Below the pieces are notes generated by a model. The model was not told the origin of the DNA. It did not search any database and was given only the letters and a program-made list of their open reading frames with translations. Of a DNA stretch of 64,000 nucleotides, positions 17,455 through 27,028 are shown one piece after another. Origin of the DNA: UBA4744 sp963707435 (GTDB lineage: Bacteria; Actinomycetota; Acidimicrobiia; Spongiisociales; UBA4744); NCBI GenBank assembly GCA_963707435.1, contig CAVPPF010000003.1:124001-188000 (forward strand), in the 5' to 3' direction. The translations under genes and the position numbers were made by a program. Within the stretch, counting starts at the first letter, position 1. The number at the start of each line of letters is the position of its first letter.

Positions 17455-17877
17455 GTGAGCCACGATCGACCCATTGTCTGCCCATTCGAACCGCGCGACG
17501 GTATCCTCCGCACCGCAGGAGGGCCCGTCGGGGTTTTCCGGCTACTCGGGAAGAAACGCAGGGACGACTTGACGCACAGTCAAAACGGGGCACCGTCCGG
17601 GAGGCATCGGGCCAAGCTGGGCCGGTGGCGTCGTCTGGTGCTCACCATCGGAAGCGTTTTCCACAGTCAACGGCGCCAGTGCCGGGCCGGCCACCACCGC
17701 TACGCAGAAGCAATTCCGATCGGCGGCGGCATCACCCGAGCCATGTGCAGTGACTGCGGAGCCGTGTCCCTCGACCTTCGCGAGACCGCCGATACCGGCG
17801 AAAGCCGGCTCTTCAAGACCCAGGACGAGTTGAAGACATTCGCCATCCTGCGCCGACAGCTCTTCCACCACCGTTGA
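17455..17877 (+). CDS. Hypothetical protein with a CxxC pair
   Basis: 140 residues, not recognised. The C-terminal half has CRAGHHRYAEAIPIGGG followed by CSDCGAVSLDL. Cys-x4-His and Cys-x2-Cys spaced by about 22 residues could form a small zinc knuckle. The first 65 residues are basic and low in predicted structure. It starts with GTG 18 bases after the LOG-family gene and is followed 33 bases later by the SixA-type gene on the same strand, so it may be co-transcribed. A long antisense frame covers the same bases but shows no family features. Confidence 0.5.
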   Translation: MSHDRPIVCPFEPRDGILRTAGGPVGVFRLLGKKRRDDLTHSQNGAPSGRHRAKLGRWRRLVLTIGSVFHSQRRQCRAGHHRYAEAIPIGGGITRAMCSDCGAVSLDLRETADTGESRLFKTQDELKTFAILRRQLFHHR

Positions 17878-17910
17878 TCCAACGGCCCACCGGTACACTC
17901 CTGGCGCGAC

Positions 17911-18411
17911 ATGGCCAAGAAGAAGAAAACGAAGAGCAGCACATCCTCTGGAACGCTCTATCTCGTTCGGCATGCCAGAGCGGGCGATCGCAGCTCTTGG
18001 AATGGCGCCGACCGAAACCGTCCCCTCTCCAAGCGGGGACGCCGCCAGGCCAAGCGTCTGATTGCTGTGCTGGGCGGACACTCTGTCGACCGGCTCCTGA
18101 CCAGCCCGTATGTCCGTTGCCGCCAGACCCTGGAGCCGATCGCCAAGAACCGCAGCCTCGCCATCGAAGAAAGGGCCGAGCTGGAAGAGAACATACCCGT
18201 CGATGGAGCCCTCCAACTGGTCAAGACATTGGCCGGAACGAACGCGGTTCTCTGCTCCCACGGTGACATCATCCCCGCCCTCATCGACCGGCTCCAACAA
18301 GATGGGCTGGCCGTCTCCACCCCTACCGCAACCAAGAAGGGCTCGGTGTGGATCATCGAATCCGCCGCCGGCCGCTGGACGCAAGCCACGTACCTGCCAC
18401 CTCCGGCCTAG
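17911..18411 (+). CDS. SixA-type phosphohistidine phosphatase / histidine phosphatase family
   Basis: 166 residues, histidine phosphatase superfamily. The catalytic RHG-like motif is LYLVRHARAGDR (Arg20-His21), then NRPLSKRGRRQAKRL and LLTSPYVRCRQTLEP, and the second catalytic His in VLCSHGDIIPALI near residue 112. This matches SixA-like proteins, which remove phosphate from phosphohistidine, though small-molecule substrates are also possible. The N-terminus starts with a Lys-rich stretch (MAKKKKTKSS) before the first strand. It belongs to a run of same-strand genes from 16876 to 19573. Confidence 0.85.
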   Translation: MAKKKKTKSSTSSGTLYLVRHARAGDRSSWNGADRNRPLSKRGRRQAKRLIAVLGGHSVDRLLTSPYVRCRQTLEPIAKNRSLAIEERAELEENIPVDGALQLVKTLAGTNAVLCSHGDIIPALIDRLQQDGLAVSTPTATKKGSVWIIESAAGRWTQATYLPPPA

Positions 18412-18430
18412 GTCTCCGTAGACTCACGGC

Positions 18431-19573
18431 ATGGTCGATGAATTGGACGCCTACCGGGACCGCTACCCGATCCTGGCAGAGACCAGCTACCTGGTGAGCC
18501 ACTCGCTCGGCGCGATGCCTCGGTCCGCCAGGGACGAGCTGAACCGCTATGCGGATGAATGGGCCGGACGCGGGGTACGAGCCTGGGCTGAGGGGTGGTG
18601 GGAAACACCCGTCTCGGTCGGTGACGAGCTTGCCCCGATCGTCGGAGCACCGCCCGGGTCGATTGCGATGGTCCAGAACGTTGCGATCGCTCAGGCGGTC
18701 ATAGCTTCCTGTCTCTCCCTCTCCGGTTCCCGCAATCGCGTCGTCTTCTCCGAACTCAACTTCCCCTCGGTCATGTACGCATGGCACAACGTCCCGGGAA
18801 CTCACGTCTCAACGGTACGCAGCTGGGACGGCATCACGGTCCCGACCGAAACGTTTCTGGCGGCCATCGACGAGCGCACGGCCGTCATTCCGCTGTCGCA
18901 CGTCCTCTTCAAGAGCGCCTACATCCAGGACATCAAGGCAATCACCGACCGCGCCCACGAGGTCGGGGCGCTGGTCATCCTTGATTGCTATCAATCGGCC
19001 GGCACCGTGCCGTTCTCCCTATCCGAACTCGAGGTCGATTTCGCCGTCGGTGGTTCGGTCAAGTGGCTGAGCGGAGGTCCGGGAGCCGGATGGCTCTACG
19101 TCCGGCCGGACCTCCAGGAGATTCTCGAACCGCGTCTGGTCGGCTGGCAGGGAGATAGCGCACCGTTCGACTTCCGAGCGGGAGAGATCGACTACGCCCC
19201 CGGTATCTGGCGATTCCTGTCCGGCACCCCGAACGTACCGGCTCTGTACGCGGCGCGAGCCGGCTATCGGATCGTCCGGGAGGTCGGGGTGCCCGCCATC
19301 CGGGAGAAGTCGCTACGCATGACGCAATGGCTCATCGACATGGCCGACGATCTGGAAATCCCGGTGAAGTCGGAGCGAAGGCCGGATCGACGGGGCGGCA
19401 CGGTCACACTCGATGTCGGTGACGAGGATCGCGTGGCGGCAGCACTCGGCGACCGTCAGATCATCGTCGACGCTCGACCGGGGGCCGGGATCCGGGTAGG
19501 CCCTCACTTCTACAACTCGGGCGACGATTTGGCCAGACTGAAGCAGGCCTTGATCGAGATACTCGGCCGCTGA
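18431..19573 (+). CDS. Class V aminotransferase, kynureninase-like
   Basis: 380 residues, PLP-dependent fold type I. The Schiff-base lysine is most likely Lys210 in GGSVKWLSGGPGAGWLYV, which resembles the kynureninase motif more than the cysteine desulfurase one. The cofactor-binding Asp is in LVILDCYQSAGTVPF. Near the N-terminus SYLVSHSLGAMPRSARD is the substrate-entry motif of kynureninase-like proteins. No other kynurenine-pathway genes are nearby, so the substrate is uncertain; kynureninase and isopenicillin-epimerase-like enzymes are both possible. Confidence 0.82.
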   Translation: MVDELDAYRDRYPILAETSYLVSHSLGAMPRSARDELNRYADEWAGRGVRAWAEGWWETPVSVGDELAPIVGAPPGSIAMVQNVAIAQAVIASCLSLSGSRNRVVFSELNFPSVMYAWHNVPGTHVSTVRSWDGITVPTETFLAAIDERTAVIPLSHVLFKSAYIQDIKAITDRAHEVGALVILDCYQSAGTVPFSLSELEVDFAVGGSVKWLSGGPGAGWLYVRPDLQEILEPRLVGWQGDSAPFDFRAGEIDYAPGIWRFLSGTPNVPALYAARAGYRIVREVGVPAIREKSLRMTQWLIDMADDLEIPVKSERRPDRRGGTVTLDVGDEDRVAAALGDRQIIVDARPGAGIRVGPHFYNSGDDLARLKQALIEILGR

Positions 19574-19662
19574 AAACCCTTCAAGATTCCCCACCGCCGG
19601 TCCTGCTTCCCCGGTCCCTTCGGTTCGATTGCCGCTCGCAGTCGAACCCGTGAACCGGGTCT

Positions 19663-20097
19663 TCACCTACTCCGGATAGTCGTCTGCAGCCCCGCAATGA
19701 GTTGCCGGGTCTCGGCATCGGTCAGGCGAGCCGACACGTGCATCCATTCGAAGTACACCGGAGGCATCTCGCCTTCTTGAATTGTTTCGACCACGTCGTC
19801 TGCTTCCTCGGCGCTGCCCCACTGCGAGAAGTTGAGCTTCTCACGTCCCTCCGCGACGTCGCGGGCCACCAACCAGGAGACGGGAGCCACGTTCGAGTAC
19901 CAGGGCCACACCGTCTCGTTGCTATGACAGTCGTAGCAAGCGCGCACCGCCAGGTCCCGGGTGGCGGGAGCGTCCCAGGCCGGTTCGGCGACCACCGGAG
20001 GATTGTCGTGCGCCCGGCCGTACGGGACGACCTGGATGACCACCAGCAGCCCAACCAATCCGAGAAAGCCCCACTTCATCCACCGACGGCCGTTCAT
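19663..20097 (-). CDS. Haem-binding domain protein, membrane anchored
   Basis: 144 residues. An N-terminal anchor (WGFLGLVGLLVVIQVVPYG, about residues 9-27) precedes a small domain with a single c-type haem motif, CYDCH (Cys54-His58), within ACYDCHSNETVWPWYSNVAPVSWL. This matches the Haem_bd family (PF14376). The C-terminal EGEMPPVYFEWMHVSARL is also typical and contains a possible axial Met. The protein would face the outside of the membrane and take part in electron transfer or haem-dependent sensing. No partner gene is adjacent. Confidence 0.85.
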   Translation of the reverse strand: MNGRRWMKWGFLGLVGLLVVIQVVPYGRAHDNPPVVAEPAWDAPATRDLAVRACYDCHSNETVWPWYSNVAPVSWLVARDVAEGREKLNFSQWGSAEEADDVVETIQEGEMPPVYFEWMHVSARLTDAETRQLIAGLQTTIRSR

Positions 20098-20255
20098 CGT
20101 GACTCCCTAGGAAACCTGCCGGTCGCAATCCGCCGGGATGAATTTGCCATTTGCGGAATCTAGATCTGGTCTCGTAGCTATTCGTCATTCACGACGGCAA
20201 GGCGTAATGGCCTGAAGCTTCCCTACAATCGATTCCCCGAGACCAAGGAGCACGA

Positions 20256-22640
20256 ATGGTCGACGTCGAGCGTGGCCGTTTCTACATCGGCGGTGATATC
20301 GATCCATCTTCCGGTGACCGTACCGGCGATCACCGCTTGTACGACGCGCACGATCTGACGACGCACGGAGTCATCGTCGGCATGACCGGCTCCGGCAAGA
20401 CGGGCCTGGGCATCATCCTCCTCGAGGAGGCCCTGCTGGCGGGAATCCCGGCTCTCATCATCGACCCCAAAGGCGACATGGGGAACCTCCTGTTGAACTT
20501 CCCGAGTTTCTCGCCGGACGACTTCCGGCCCTGGATCGATGAAGGCGAGGCCCAGCGCAAAGGGGTCAGTCCCGACGAATTCGCCACCAGTACCGCCGAG
20601 CTCTGGAAGAGCGGTCTCGAGAAATGGGAGATCGGTTCCGACCGCCTCAGGCAACTTGGCACCGGTGCCGACTTCTCGATCTACACCCCCGGTTCGGGCG
20701 CCGGGATCCCGCTGAACATCGTCGGTTCGCTGGCCGCACCGGACCTCGATTGGGAGACCGAAGCCGAGACGGGCCGGGACGAGATCGATGGCTTCGTTTC
20801 AAGCCTCCTGGTGCTGGCGGGAATCGAGGCCGACCCGATCTCGAGCCGCGAGCACATCCTCCTGTCCAACATCATCGAAAAGGCCTGGCGGGCCGGAACC
20901 GATCTCGACCTGGCGCAGCTGATCGGCCAGGTGCAGGACCCACCGATTCGGAAGCTCGGGGTGTTCGAAGTCGATACGTTCTTCCCGCCCAAGGATCGGA
21001 CCGCCCTGGCGATGCGCCTCAACGGCCTGGTGGCCTCTCCCTCCTTCAGCGCCTGGATGGAAGGTCCGCCGGTCGACATTCAATCCCTCCTGTTCACGCC
21101 GGATGGGAAACCCCGGGCCGCCGTCGTCTACCTCCAGCACCTCGGCGAGCAGGAACGCCAGTTCATCGTCACGCTCCTGCTGTCCAAGATGGTCACGTGG
21201 CTGCGCCGCCAGCCGGGCACCTCCGATCTGCGCGCGCTGATCTACATGGACGAGGTCTTCGGCTTCGCTCCCCCAACCGCGGAGCCACCGTCGAAGAAGC
21301 CCATCCTGACCATCTTCAAGCAGGCCAGGGCCCACGGGGTGGGCATGGTCCTGTCGACCCAGAACCCGGTCGACCTCGACTACAAGGCGATGTCGAATGC
21401 GGGAACCTGGTTGATCGGACGCCTGCAAACCGAACGCGACAAGGCCCGCATCCTGGAGGGATTGAAGTCGGCATCGGGAACGGTCGACGTTGCCCAGTTC
21501 GACAAGCTCATCGGGGATCTCGACAAACGCCAGTTCGTGCTGCATACGACCCGATCCGCCGCCCCGGCACTCATGACGACGAGGTGGGCCATGTCGTATC
21601 TGCGCGGCCCCCTGACCCGCGACGAAGTGACCCGTCTCACGGAGCACTCGCCGGAACGCGAGGCCGCCCGGGAGGCCAAACCGCCATCGGCTGCCCCGGC
21701 GCCCGCGGTTGCCGACGACGAGACGGTGGTCGCTCCAAAAGTCGCTCCGTCCGTTCCCGTCTATCACCTGGACCCGGCAGCGCCGTGGGCGGGCGAAATC
21801 GGAGCCCTGCAAGGAGGGCAACGCCATCAGGCCGCATTAGTCGCCAGGGTGAACCTCATCTACGACGACCAGTACGCCAAGATCGATCACAAAGAGGAGT
21901 GGGAAGCGGTGTTCTTCCCGCTCGAGGCAGCATTCGATCCGGCCGACCACTTCGCCGTCGACTACGACGACCGTGACCTGCGTCCCGGTCCACCCAAGGA
22001 AGGCACGTTCGTGCTCACCGACGCTCCGATCGACGCTGCCGCGTTCTTCAAGGAGGCCGAAACGAACCTCAAGGAGTGGCTGTATCGCAATCGCACGGTT
22101 GAGGTGTTCAAGAACGAACCCCTCAAGATCTACTCGCGGATCGGCGAAACGGCCGATGAGTTCGCCGAGCGCTGCGCGGAGGCCGCCGAAGATGCCGCCG
22201 ACGCCGAGGTAGCCAAGCTGCGCGACCGCTACGAAGTCAAGATCGGTCGGGTGAAGGACCAGCTGGCGACCGCCGAGCGGCGGACCCGGGAGCTGGAGGT
22301 GGACACGCAGAGCCGGCGCCAGCAGGAACTGGTCGCAGGTGCCGGGGACCTGCTGTCGGTCTTCCTGGGCGGGAAACGACGGTCGCGCAGCCTGTCGGGC
22401 GCTGCCTCCCGCCGGTCGCAAACGGTCCGCACCCAGGAGCGTCTCCGCACTGCCCAGGAAACGCTTTCCGAAAAGGCAGCCGATCTCGAGGATCTCGAGG
22501 ACGACCTGGCCACCGACCTCATGGAGATAACCGGGCGCTGGAACGATGCGGCCCAGGACATCAAAACCATCGAGATCGGTTTGGAGAAAACGGACATCGC
22601 CGTCGATGAAATGGCCCTGGTGTGGATACCGACCAGGTAG
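20256..22640 (+). CDS. HerA/VirD4-like ATPase with C-terminal coiled coil
   Basis: 794 residues. The N-terminal ATPase has Walker A GMTGSGKTGLG (about residues 42-52), IDPKGDMGNLLLNF, and a Walker B LIYMDEVFGFAPP near residue 330, followed by a RecA-like QARAHGVGMVLSTQN sensor. This is the HerA/FtsK-type motor plan, in which the Asp of DPKGD is conserved. Residues 470-520 are an Ala/Pro-rich linker. The last 300 residues hold an alpha/beta region and then a long coiled coil (about 640-780, rich in Glu, Arg and Ala). It probably translocates or remodels DNA or protein; the partner is unknown. The next gene overlaps its 3' end by 19 bases. Confidence 0.8.
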   Translation: MVDVERGRFYIGGDIDPSSGDRTGDHRLYDAHDLTTHGVIVGMTGSGKTGLGIILLEEALLAGIPALIIDPKGDMGNLLLNFPSFSPDDFRPWIDEGEAQRKGVSPDEFATSTAELWKSGLEKWEIGSDRLRQLGTGADFSIYTPGSGAGIPLNIVGSLAAPDLDWETEAETGRDEIDGFVSSLLVLAGIEADPISSREHILLSNIIEKAWRAGTDLDLAQLIGQVQDPPIRKLGVFEVDTFFPPKDRTALAMRLNGLVASPSFSAWMEGPPVDIQSLLFTPDGKPRAAVVYLQHLGEQERQFIVTLLLSKMVTWLRRQPGTSDLRALIYMDEVFGFAPPTAEPPSKKPILTIFKQARAHGVGMVLSTQNPVDLDYKAMSNAGTWLIGRLQTERDKARILEGLKSASGTVDVAQFDKLIGDLDKRQFVLHTTRSAAPALMTTRWAMSYLRGPLTRDEVTRLTEHSPEREAAREAKPPSAAPAPAVADDETVVAPKVAPSVPVYHLDPAAPWAGEIGALQGGQRHQAALVARVNLIYDDQYAKIDHKEEWEAVFFPLEAAFDPADHFAVDYDDRDLRPGPPKEGTFVLTDAPIDAAAFFKEAETNLKEWLYRNRTVEVFKNEPLKIYSRIGETADEFAERCAEAAEDAADAEVAKLRDRYEVKIGRVKDQLATAERRTRELEVDTQSRRQQELVAGAGDLLSVFLGGKRRSRSLSGAASRRSQTVRTQERLRTAQETLSEKAADLEDLEDDLATDLMEITGRWNDAAQDIKTIEIGLEKTDIAVDEMALVWIPTR

Positions 22641-23317
22641 ACCCGGACAACGCCGGCCGGGACTCAACTGCTCCGCTCCATTGGACGGGTCTCTCAGCGG
22701 CAGGGGTCCGGCTGGCCTGGATTGTCCTCGGAACGATCTTTGTCATCGACGTCGTCCTGCAGCTCCTGGCCGCCCTCGACATGGGCCGGCCGGCCCTGGG
22801 CGACAGCCGGTCGCTACTTGGCATGTGGGATCTGGCCAAGGCCATCACGATCGGCACGGTCCTCATCTACACCGCCGGGCGGACCCGCTGGCGACCGGTC
22901 GCGACGCTGGGCGTCCTCTTCGTCGTCGTCGGAATCGAAGACCAGATTGCCATCCACGGCGAGCTGGGGAGAGCCATTGCCGGGGTGCTGCGATTCGAAG
23001 CCTGGATTCCCGGAATCGGGGGCTACGGGGCCGTCAACCTCGGCGAGTTCCTGGCCATGGGCTTGTTCGGGATCGTCGCCTTCGTGCTCATCTGGACCGG
23101 CCCGCCGGCACCCGACCGGACCCTCGCCAGGGTGCGAACCGTTGTAACGGTGCTGCTGGTCGCGATGTTCTTCTTCGCGGGCGTCGTCGACTTGTTCACG
23201 GCTGCCGGGCGCAGCCTCACCACCATGCTGGTCGAGGAGCTCGGTGAGCGGGGGGTGCTGTCGTTGTCAGCGGTCTACGCGGTCAGCCTCGCCCGGACGT
23301 ATCCGGCCGACGGCTAG
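22622..23317 (+). CDS. Membrane protein of unknown function, overlapping the HerA-like gene
   Basis: 231 residues with about six hydrophobic segments (for example LAWIVLGTIFVIDVVLQLLA and VTVLLVAMFFFAGVVDLF). No recognised family. The GTG at 22622 lies inside the last codons of the upstream ATPase gene, a 19-base overlap that suggests translational coupling. If coupling is real, the protein could be the membrane partner of that ATPase; this is inference. It converges on the CBS protein gene with no gap between the stops. Confidence 0.65.
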   Translation: MDTDQVDPDNAGRDSTAPLHWTGLSAAGVRLAWIVLGTIFVIDVVLQLLAALDMGRPALGDSRSLLGMWDLAKAITIGTVLIYTAGRTRWRPVATLGVLFVVVGIEDQIAIHGELGRAIAGVLRFEAWIPGIGGYGAVNLGEFLAMGLFGIVAFVLIWTGPPAPDRTLARVRTVVTVLLVAMFFFAGVVDLFTAAGRSLTTMLVEELGERGVLSLSAVYAVSLARTYPADG

Positions 23318-23710
23318 TCAGTCTTCGTCCATCTGGGGAGCGGGGCCCACCATCGCCCAGAGAATGTCCTTGATGCTGACGATTCCGAGCAGCTCGCCCT
23401 CTTCCATGACGGGCATGTGCCGGTAACCGGTTTCGAGGAGCCACTCGGCCGCTTCCCGAACCTGGGCTTCCGGGGAGAACACGTCGGGGTCGGCGGTCAT
23501 CCAGTCCCGGACGATCTCGGTGACCGGATCAACCCCATCCGCCGCGGCGCGCAATACGTCCCGTTCGGTGATGATGCCGGTCAGACGACGGCCCTCTACC
23601 ACCCCGACCGAACCCACCTGGTTGGACAGCATCGCCTCCGATACGTCCTGCAACGTTGTTTCGGGGCCGCACACCGCAGCGCGCCCCCCAACCATCGCCC
23701 GGAGCTTCAC
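23318..23710 (-). CDS. CBS-domain pair protein
   Basis: 130 residues made almost entirely of two CBS motifs (about residues 8-62 and 72-125). Landmarks are LQDVSEAMLSNQVGSVGVVE and LTGIITERDVLRA in the first, and AAEWLLETGYRHMPVMEEG and LLGIVSIKDILWAM in the second. Stand-alone CBS pairs bind adenosine nucleotides (AMP, ATP, NAD or SAM) and regulate partner proteins; no partner is fused or clearly adjacent. It marks the left edge of the polysaccharide island: the next gene on this strand is the broken sugar-nucleotide SDR. Confidence 0.88.
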   Translation of the reverse strand: MKLRAMVGGRAAVCGPETTLQDVSEAMLSNQVGSVGVVEGRRLTGIITERDVLRAAADGVDPVTEIVRDWMTADPDVFSPEAQVREAAEWLLETGYRHMPVMEEGELLGIVSIKDILWAMVGPAPQMDED

Positions 23711-23767
23711 GACGTACCTCCTGTCGATGCGAACCCTAGTGACTTCCCCGCCCGAAGGCAGACGACA

Positions 23768-24726
23768 TCAGCCCACGTCCTGTCGGAACCATTCGACGGT
23801 GCGTTCGATCCCATCGCGCAACGCGATCTGCGCCTTCCAATCGAGCTCACGTTCGGCGAGGCGCCCATCCGGGCAACGCACCAGCGGGTCATCCTCGGGC
23901 AAGGGGTGGAAAGCGACCCCGGGATGGTTACCGACTGCATCCTGGATGACCCCGGCCAGCTCGAGCATTGTCACCTCCTGGGGATTGCCAAGATTCACCG
24001 GCCCGACATAGTCGCTGCTCAGCAAGCGAATGATCCCCTCGATCAGGTCGTCGACGTAGCACAGCGAACGCGTCTGAGAGCCGTCGCCGAATACCGGCAG
24101 CGGCTGGTCACGCAGGGCCGCATCGATGAAGGCAGGCACGGCTCTCCCGTCGTTTCTCCTCATGCGCGGGCCGTACGTGTTGAAGATCCTGGCGATGCGG
24201 ACGTCGATCGCCGTGTTGACGGTGGTAGGCGAGGGCGAGCGCCTCTGCAAAGCGTTTTGCTTCGTCGTAGACACCCCGCGGACCGATCGGGTTGACGTTT
24301 CCCCAATACGTTTCCGGTTGGGGGTTGACGAGAGGATTGCCGTACACCTCGCTGGTCGAGGCGAGCAGAAAGCGGGCGTTCTTGGCCCGGGCCATCCCCA
24401 GGGCCTTGTGAGTGCCGAGCGACCCGACCTTGAGCGTCTGGATCGGCCAGCGTCAGATAGTCGATCGGCGAGGCCGGCGACGCAAAGTGCACGACATAGT
24501 CAACGTCTCCCGGCACGTGCAAGAAGTCGGTGATGTCGTAGAAGACGAACCGGAACCCGGGCCTGCCGAACAACTGCGCGATGTTGTCCTCACTCCCGGT
24601 GATCAGGTTGTCGATCACCGTGACACGGGCACCAAGATCGACGAGGCGCTCACTCAGGTGGGATCCGAGGAACCCTGCTCCTCCGAGTACAACCGCATGC
24701 CGGCCCTCAAACTGGGCATGGGACAC
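23768..24726 (-). pseudogene. UDP-glucuronate decarboxylase-like SDR, two frameshifts
   Basis: Three overlapping minus-strand frames join into one protein of about 318 residues. They are VLGGAGFLGSHLSERLVDLG (N-terminus, 24726 to about 24440), FLLASTSEVYGNPLVNPQ to YDEAKRFAEALALAYHR (about 24440 to 24230), and RIARIFNTYGPRMRRNDGRA to the stop at 23768. The STSEVYG, YxxxK (YDEAK) and RIFNTYGPRM motifs are those of UDP-xylose synthase and related UDP-glucuronate decarboxylases. Single-base shifts lie near 24430 and 24230. A GTG start at 24726 follows GAGAGGAG. The enzyme would supply UDP-xylose or a related sugar for the polymer. Catalytic residues are all present, so the shifts may be consensus errors. 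Confidence 0.8.
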
Positions 24727-24824
24727 TGCCCGGCTCCTCTCACCAATAATGCTTTGCGGAGAGATGCTAGCGGCGTAGCCTTTGCCCGGAACCGACCGTC
24801 ACTAGTCACTCGGTGGATGAGGGA

Positions 24825-24844
24825 AATAGGGCGGACGCCCTATT
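24825..24844. promoter_or_regulatory. 20-nt palindrome in the divergent promoter region left of the sugar transferase
   Basis: AATAGGGCGGACGCCCTATT is a 9-bp perfect inverted repeat with a 2-base centre. It lies between the divergently transcribed SDR (start 24726) and the WcaJ-type transferase (start 24935 or 25040). No T-run follows, so a protein-binding operator is more likely than a terminator. Confidence 0.45.
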
Positions 24845-24934
24845 GTTGTTTCCTCACGACACCAGATAGGGTGGACACATAACCGCTCAGCGTGGCCAAG
24901 AAGCTGGTTTGGCCACGGCGGACCGTGGTCGGTC

Positions 24935-25856
24935 ATGGGGAAACGGATGCGCAAGCGTCCGGCACGATCGGTCGCGGTGCGGTTGGACAAGGGAGGCAAC
25001 TCAAGGGAGGCGGCCCGCCAGGGCCCAAAGGGGCATGACATGACATCGGAAGGGGCGGCTATCTCCGAACCCGATCGGGTTTTGGAGGTATTCCATCGAC
25101 AATCAGAGGTTGCCGAAGAGGCAATGCGAGCCGGGGTTGACTCGACCGCCGACGACGTGCACGTCGTTATCGATCTGCGTCCCAAGACGGATCCGGTCGA
25201 AGCCGACACGCGGCCCTACCTCGACGAGACGGCCAGCCTGCTGTCCGCCCCGATCTGGAAGCTCCGCACAAAACGGGCTCTCGACATCGTCGGCGCCACG
25301 GTTGCCATCATCCTTTTCTCCCCCCTGTTTCTGCTGACATCACTGGCGATCGCGGTCACGTCACCGGGACCCCTGCTGTACGTCAGCGAACGGATCGGAC
25401 GTCACGGAGTGCCGTTCCGGTTCTTCAAGTTCCGCTCGATGCGGATGGACGCCGACAGCTGGTTGACCGACCTTCAAGACGTCAATGAAGCAGATGGACC
25501 GATCTTCAAGATCCGCGAGGACCCTCGCATCACCACGGTCGGAAGACTCATTCGAAAGCTGAGCCTCGACGAATTGCCCCAGTTGTTCCATGTGCTGTCC
25601 GGCAAGATGAGCCTGGTCGGGCCCCGACCACCGATCCCCTCTGAGGTCGAGGAATACGGCGAGTGGGAGTTCCAGCGCCTGCTGGCCAAGCCCGGGCTGA
25701 CGTGCATCTGGCAGGTGAGCGGACGATCCGACCTCGACTTCGACGACCTGGGTCGAGATGGACCTGGACTACATCCAGAACTGGAGCCTGGGCCTGGAGT
25801 TGAAGCTGCTGGCCAAGACCATGCCGGCGGTCTGGTCCGGCCGAGGCGCCTACTAG
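24935..25856 (+). CDS. Undecaprenyl-phosphate sugar-1-phosphate transferase (WcaJ/bacterial sugar transferase family), one frameshift
   Basis: It would transfer a sugar 1-phosphate from a nucleotide sugar to undecaprenyl phosphate, starting repeat-unit assembly at the inner membrane. After about 105 variable residues comes KLRTKRALDIVGATVAIILF, a membrane segment, then FRFFKFRSMRMDAD, DELPQLFHVLSGKMSLVGPR and LAKPGLTCIWQVSGRSDLDF, all diagnostic of PF02397. At about 25750 a single-base insertion breaks the frame. Removing it gives the expected ending WVEMDLDYIQNWSLGLELK to a TAG at 25854-25856. The four N-terminal membrane helices of full WcaJ are missing, so this is the short form. The start is uncertain: ATG 24935 or ATG 25040. 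Confidence 0.85.
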
Positions 25857-25867
25857 CCGGACAGGCC

Positions 25868-27023
25868 TCAGTCTTTGGAGCTGTTGAGCTGCCTCGAGCG
25901 GCACTTGCGTTCACGGCGCCGCTCGTATCCGACTGCCCCACACGAGCCGCTGACCAGCCGCCAAAGATAGGGACCCTTAGTGTCGGGATGGATCAGATCG
26001 ATGTCGCCCGGCGTGGAAACATCCTCCGCGACCAGATAGCGAGCAGCGTCGAGGCTACGTCCGCGAACCAGAAACTGGAAGCAGCAATCGCTCCACGGCG
26101 CCCGAAGCGCAACCGACCCTCCTCGCCCAGCAACCGGATATCGGTCGGCCAGGCAGCGTTCCACATGCCGGGCTCCGCCATCCGGCAGGCGGAACGGGCC
26201 TGCGCCGGTCGACGCCCAGGGTGTCGCAGACGACTGCCAGCGCCAGGGCATATGGCGTCTCGAGACCTTCTCGCTCGCACGAAATGTCGACGAAGTCCCA
26301 ATCGAGATCCTGATCGTTCGATGATCCTCAGCACTTCGACAAACCCGAGCAGCTTCGTCGAACCGGTCTCGATTGAGATGAAGCAGGAAGAAGACGAGCG
26401 AGATTTCTCGCATCGAGAGCTCGAACGGTCCTCCCGTCTACCAAGCGGCACCTCACGGTCCGCTCCCAGACCAGTTCGGTTGGCGGCTCCGGAAATCCAA
26501 GTTTGAAGAGATCGAAATGGAAGTCGATCACGACCCCGTCGAAGTCGATGTCGATGGTCTGCAGCATGCCCGTCGTCGACAAGGGTCTGGATTCGGGCGA
26601 GTCACGCCTGCTGCGGATCGAGGATGTCAACCAGCTCGCCGGCGCGATGCAGGCTATGCGGGGCAACCAGCAGATCAACGTCCCAGCAAGGGCCGATCGC
26701 CGATTCCGTCATACCAGCGCTGTTCGGCCGTTACACCTTTGAAGGTGGCAACGTCGATTCCTTCTCCGGACAGCAGGTCATGGCGCTGGCGAGTGCCGTC
26801 CGACAACTTCCGATGTCGCTGTTCGGTGAGGAGGCTCTCGGTGGCCAGGCCCCGTTGCATCGTCCGGGTCATCGATCAATTCCGCCGGACCCGCTCCGAC
26901 GCCACACCAGGCCCATCATCCTGTGTTCGACGGCCGACCTCAAGAATCGCCGTCCAGGTCGTCGACCGGTGGCAAGCGGCGACCGGCTGCCAGTTCGATC
27001 AGGGCCGGGTGCGGTCGTGACAC
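25868..27023 (-). pseudogene. Nucleotidyltransferase family protein (PF14907 type), several frameshifts
   Basis: The pieces reassemble into a protein of about 385 residues. The N-terminus starts at a GTG at 27023 (SRPHPALIELAAGRRLPPVDD), then EGIDVATFKGVTAEQRWYDG, which contains the family's K-G near the nucleotide site. IDIDFDGVVIDFHFDLFKLG with the DGVVIDFH strand follows, and then EISLVFFLLHLNRDRF. This order is that of the uncharacterised nucleotidyltransferase family common beside lasso-peptide-type genes. At least four shifts are needed, near 26950, 26690, 26430 and 26200, so details are uncertain. The GTG lies 6 bases past the PqqD-like stop, and the three genes 27794 to 25868 read as one operon. 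Confidence 0.65.
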
Positions 27024-27028
27024 GACGC

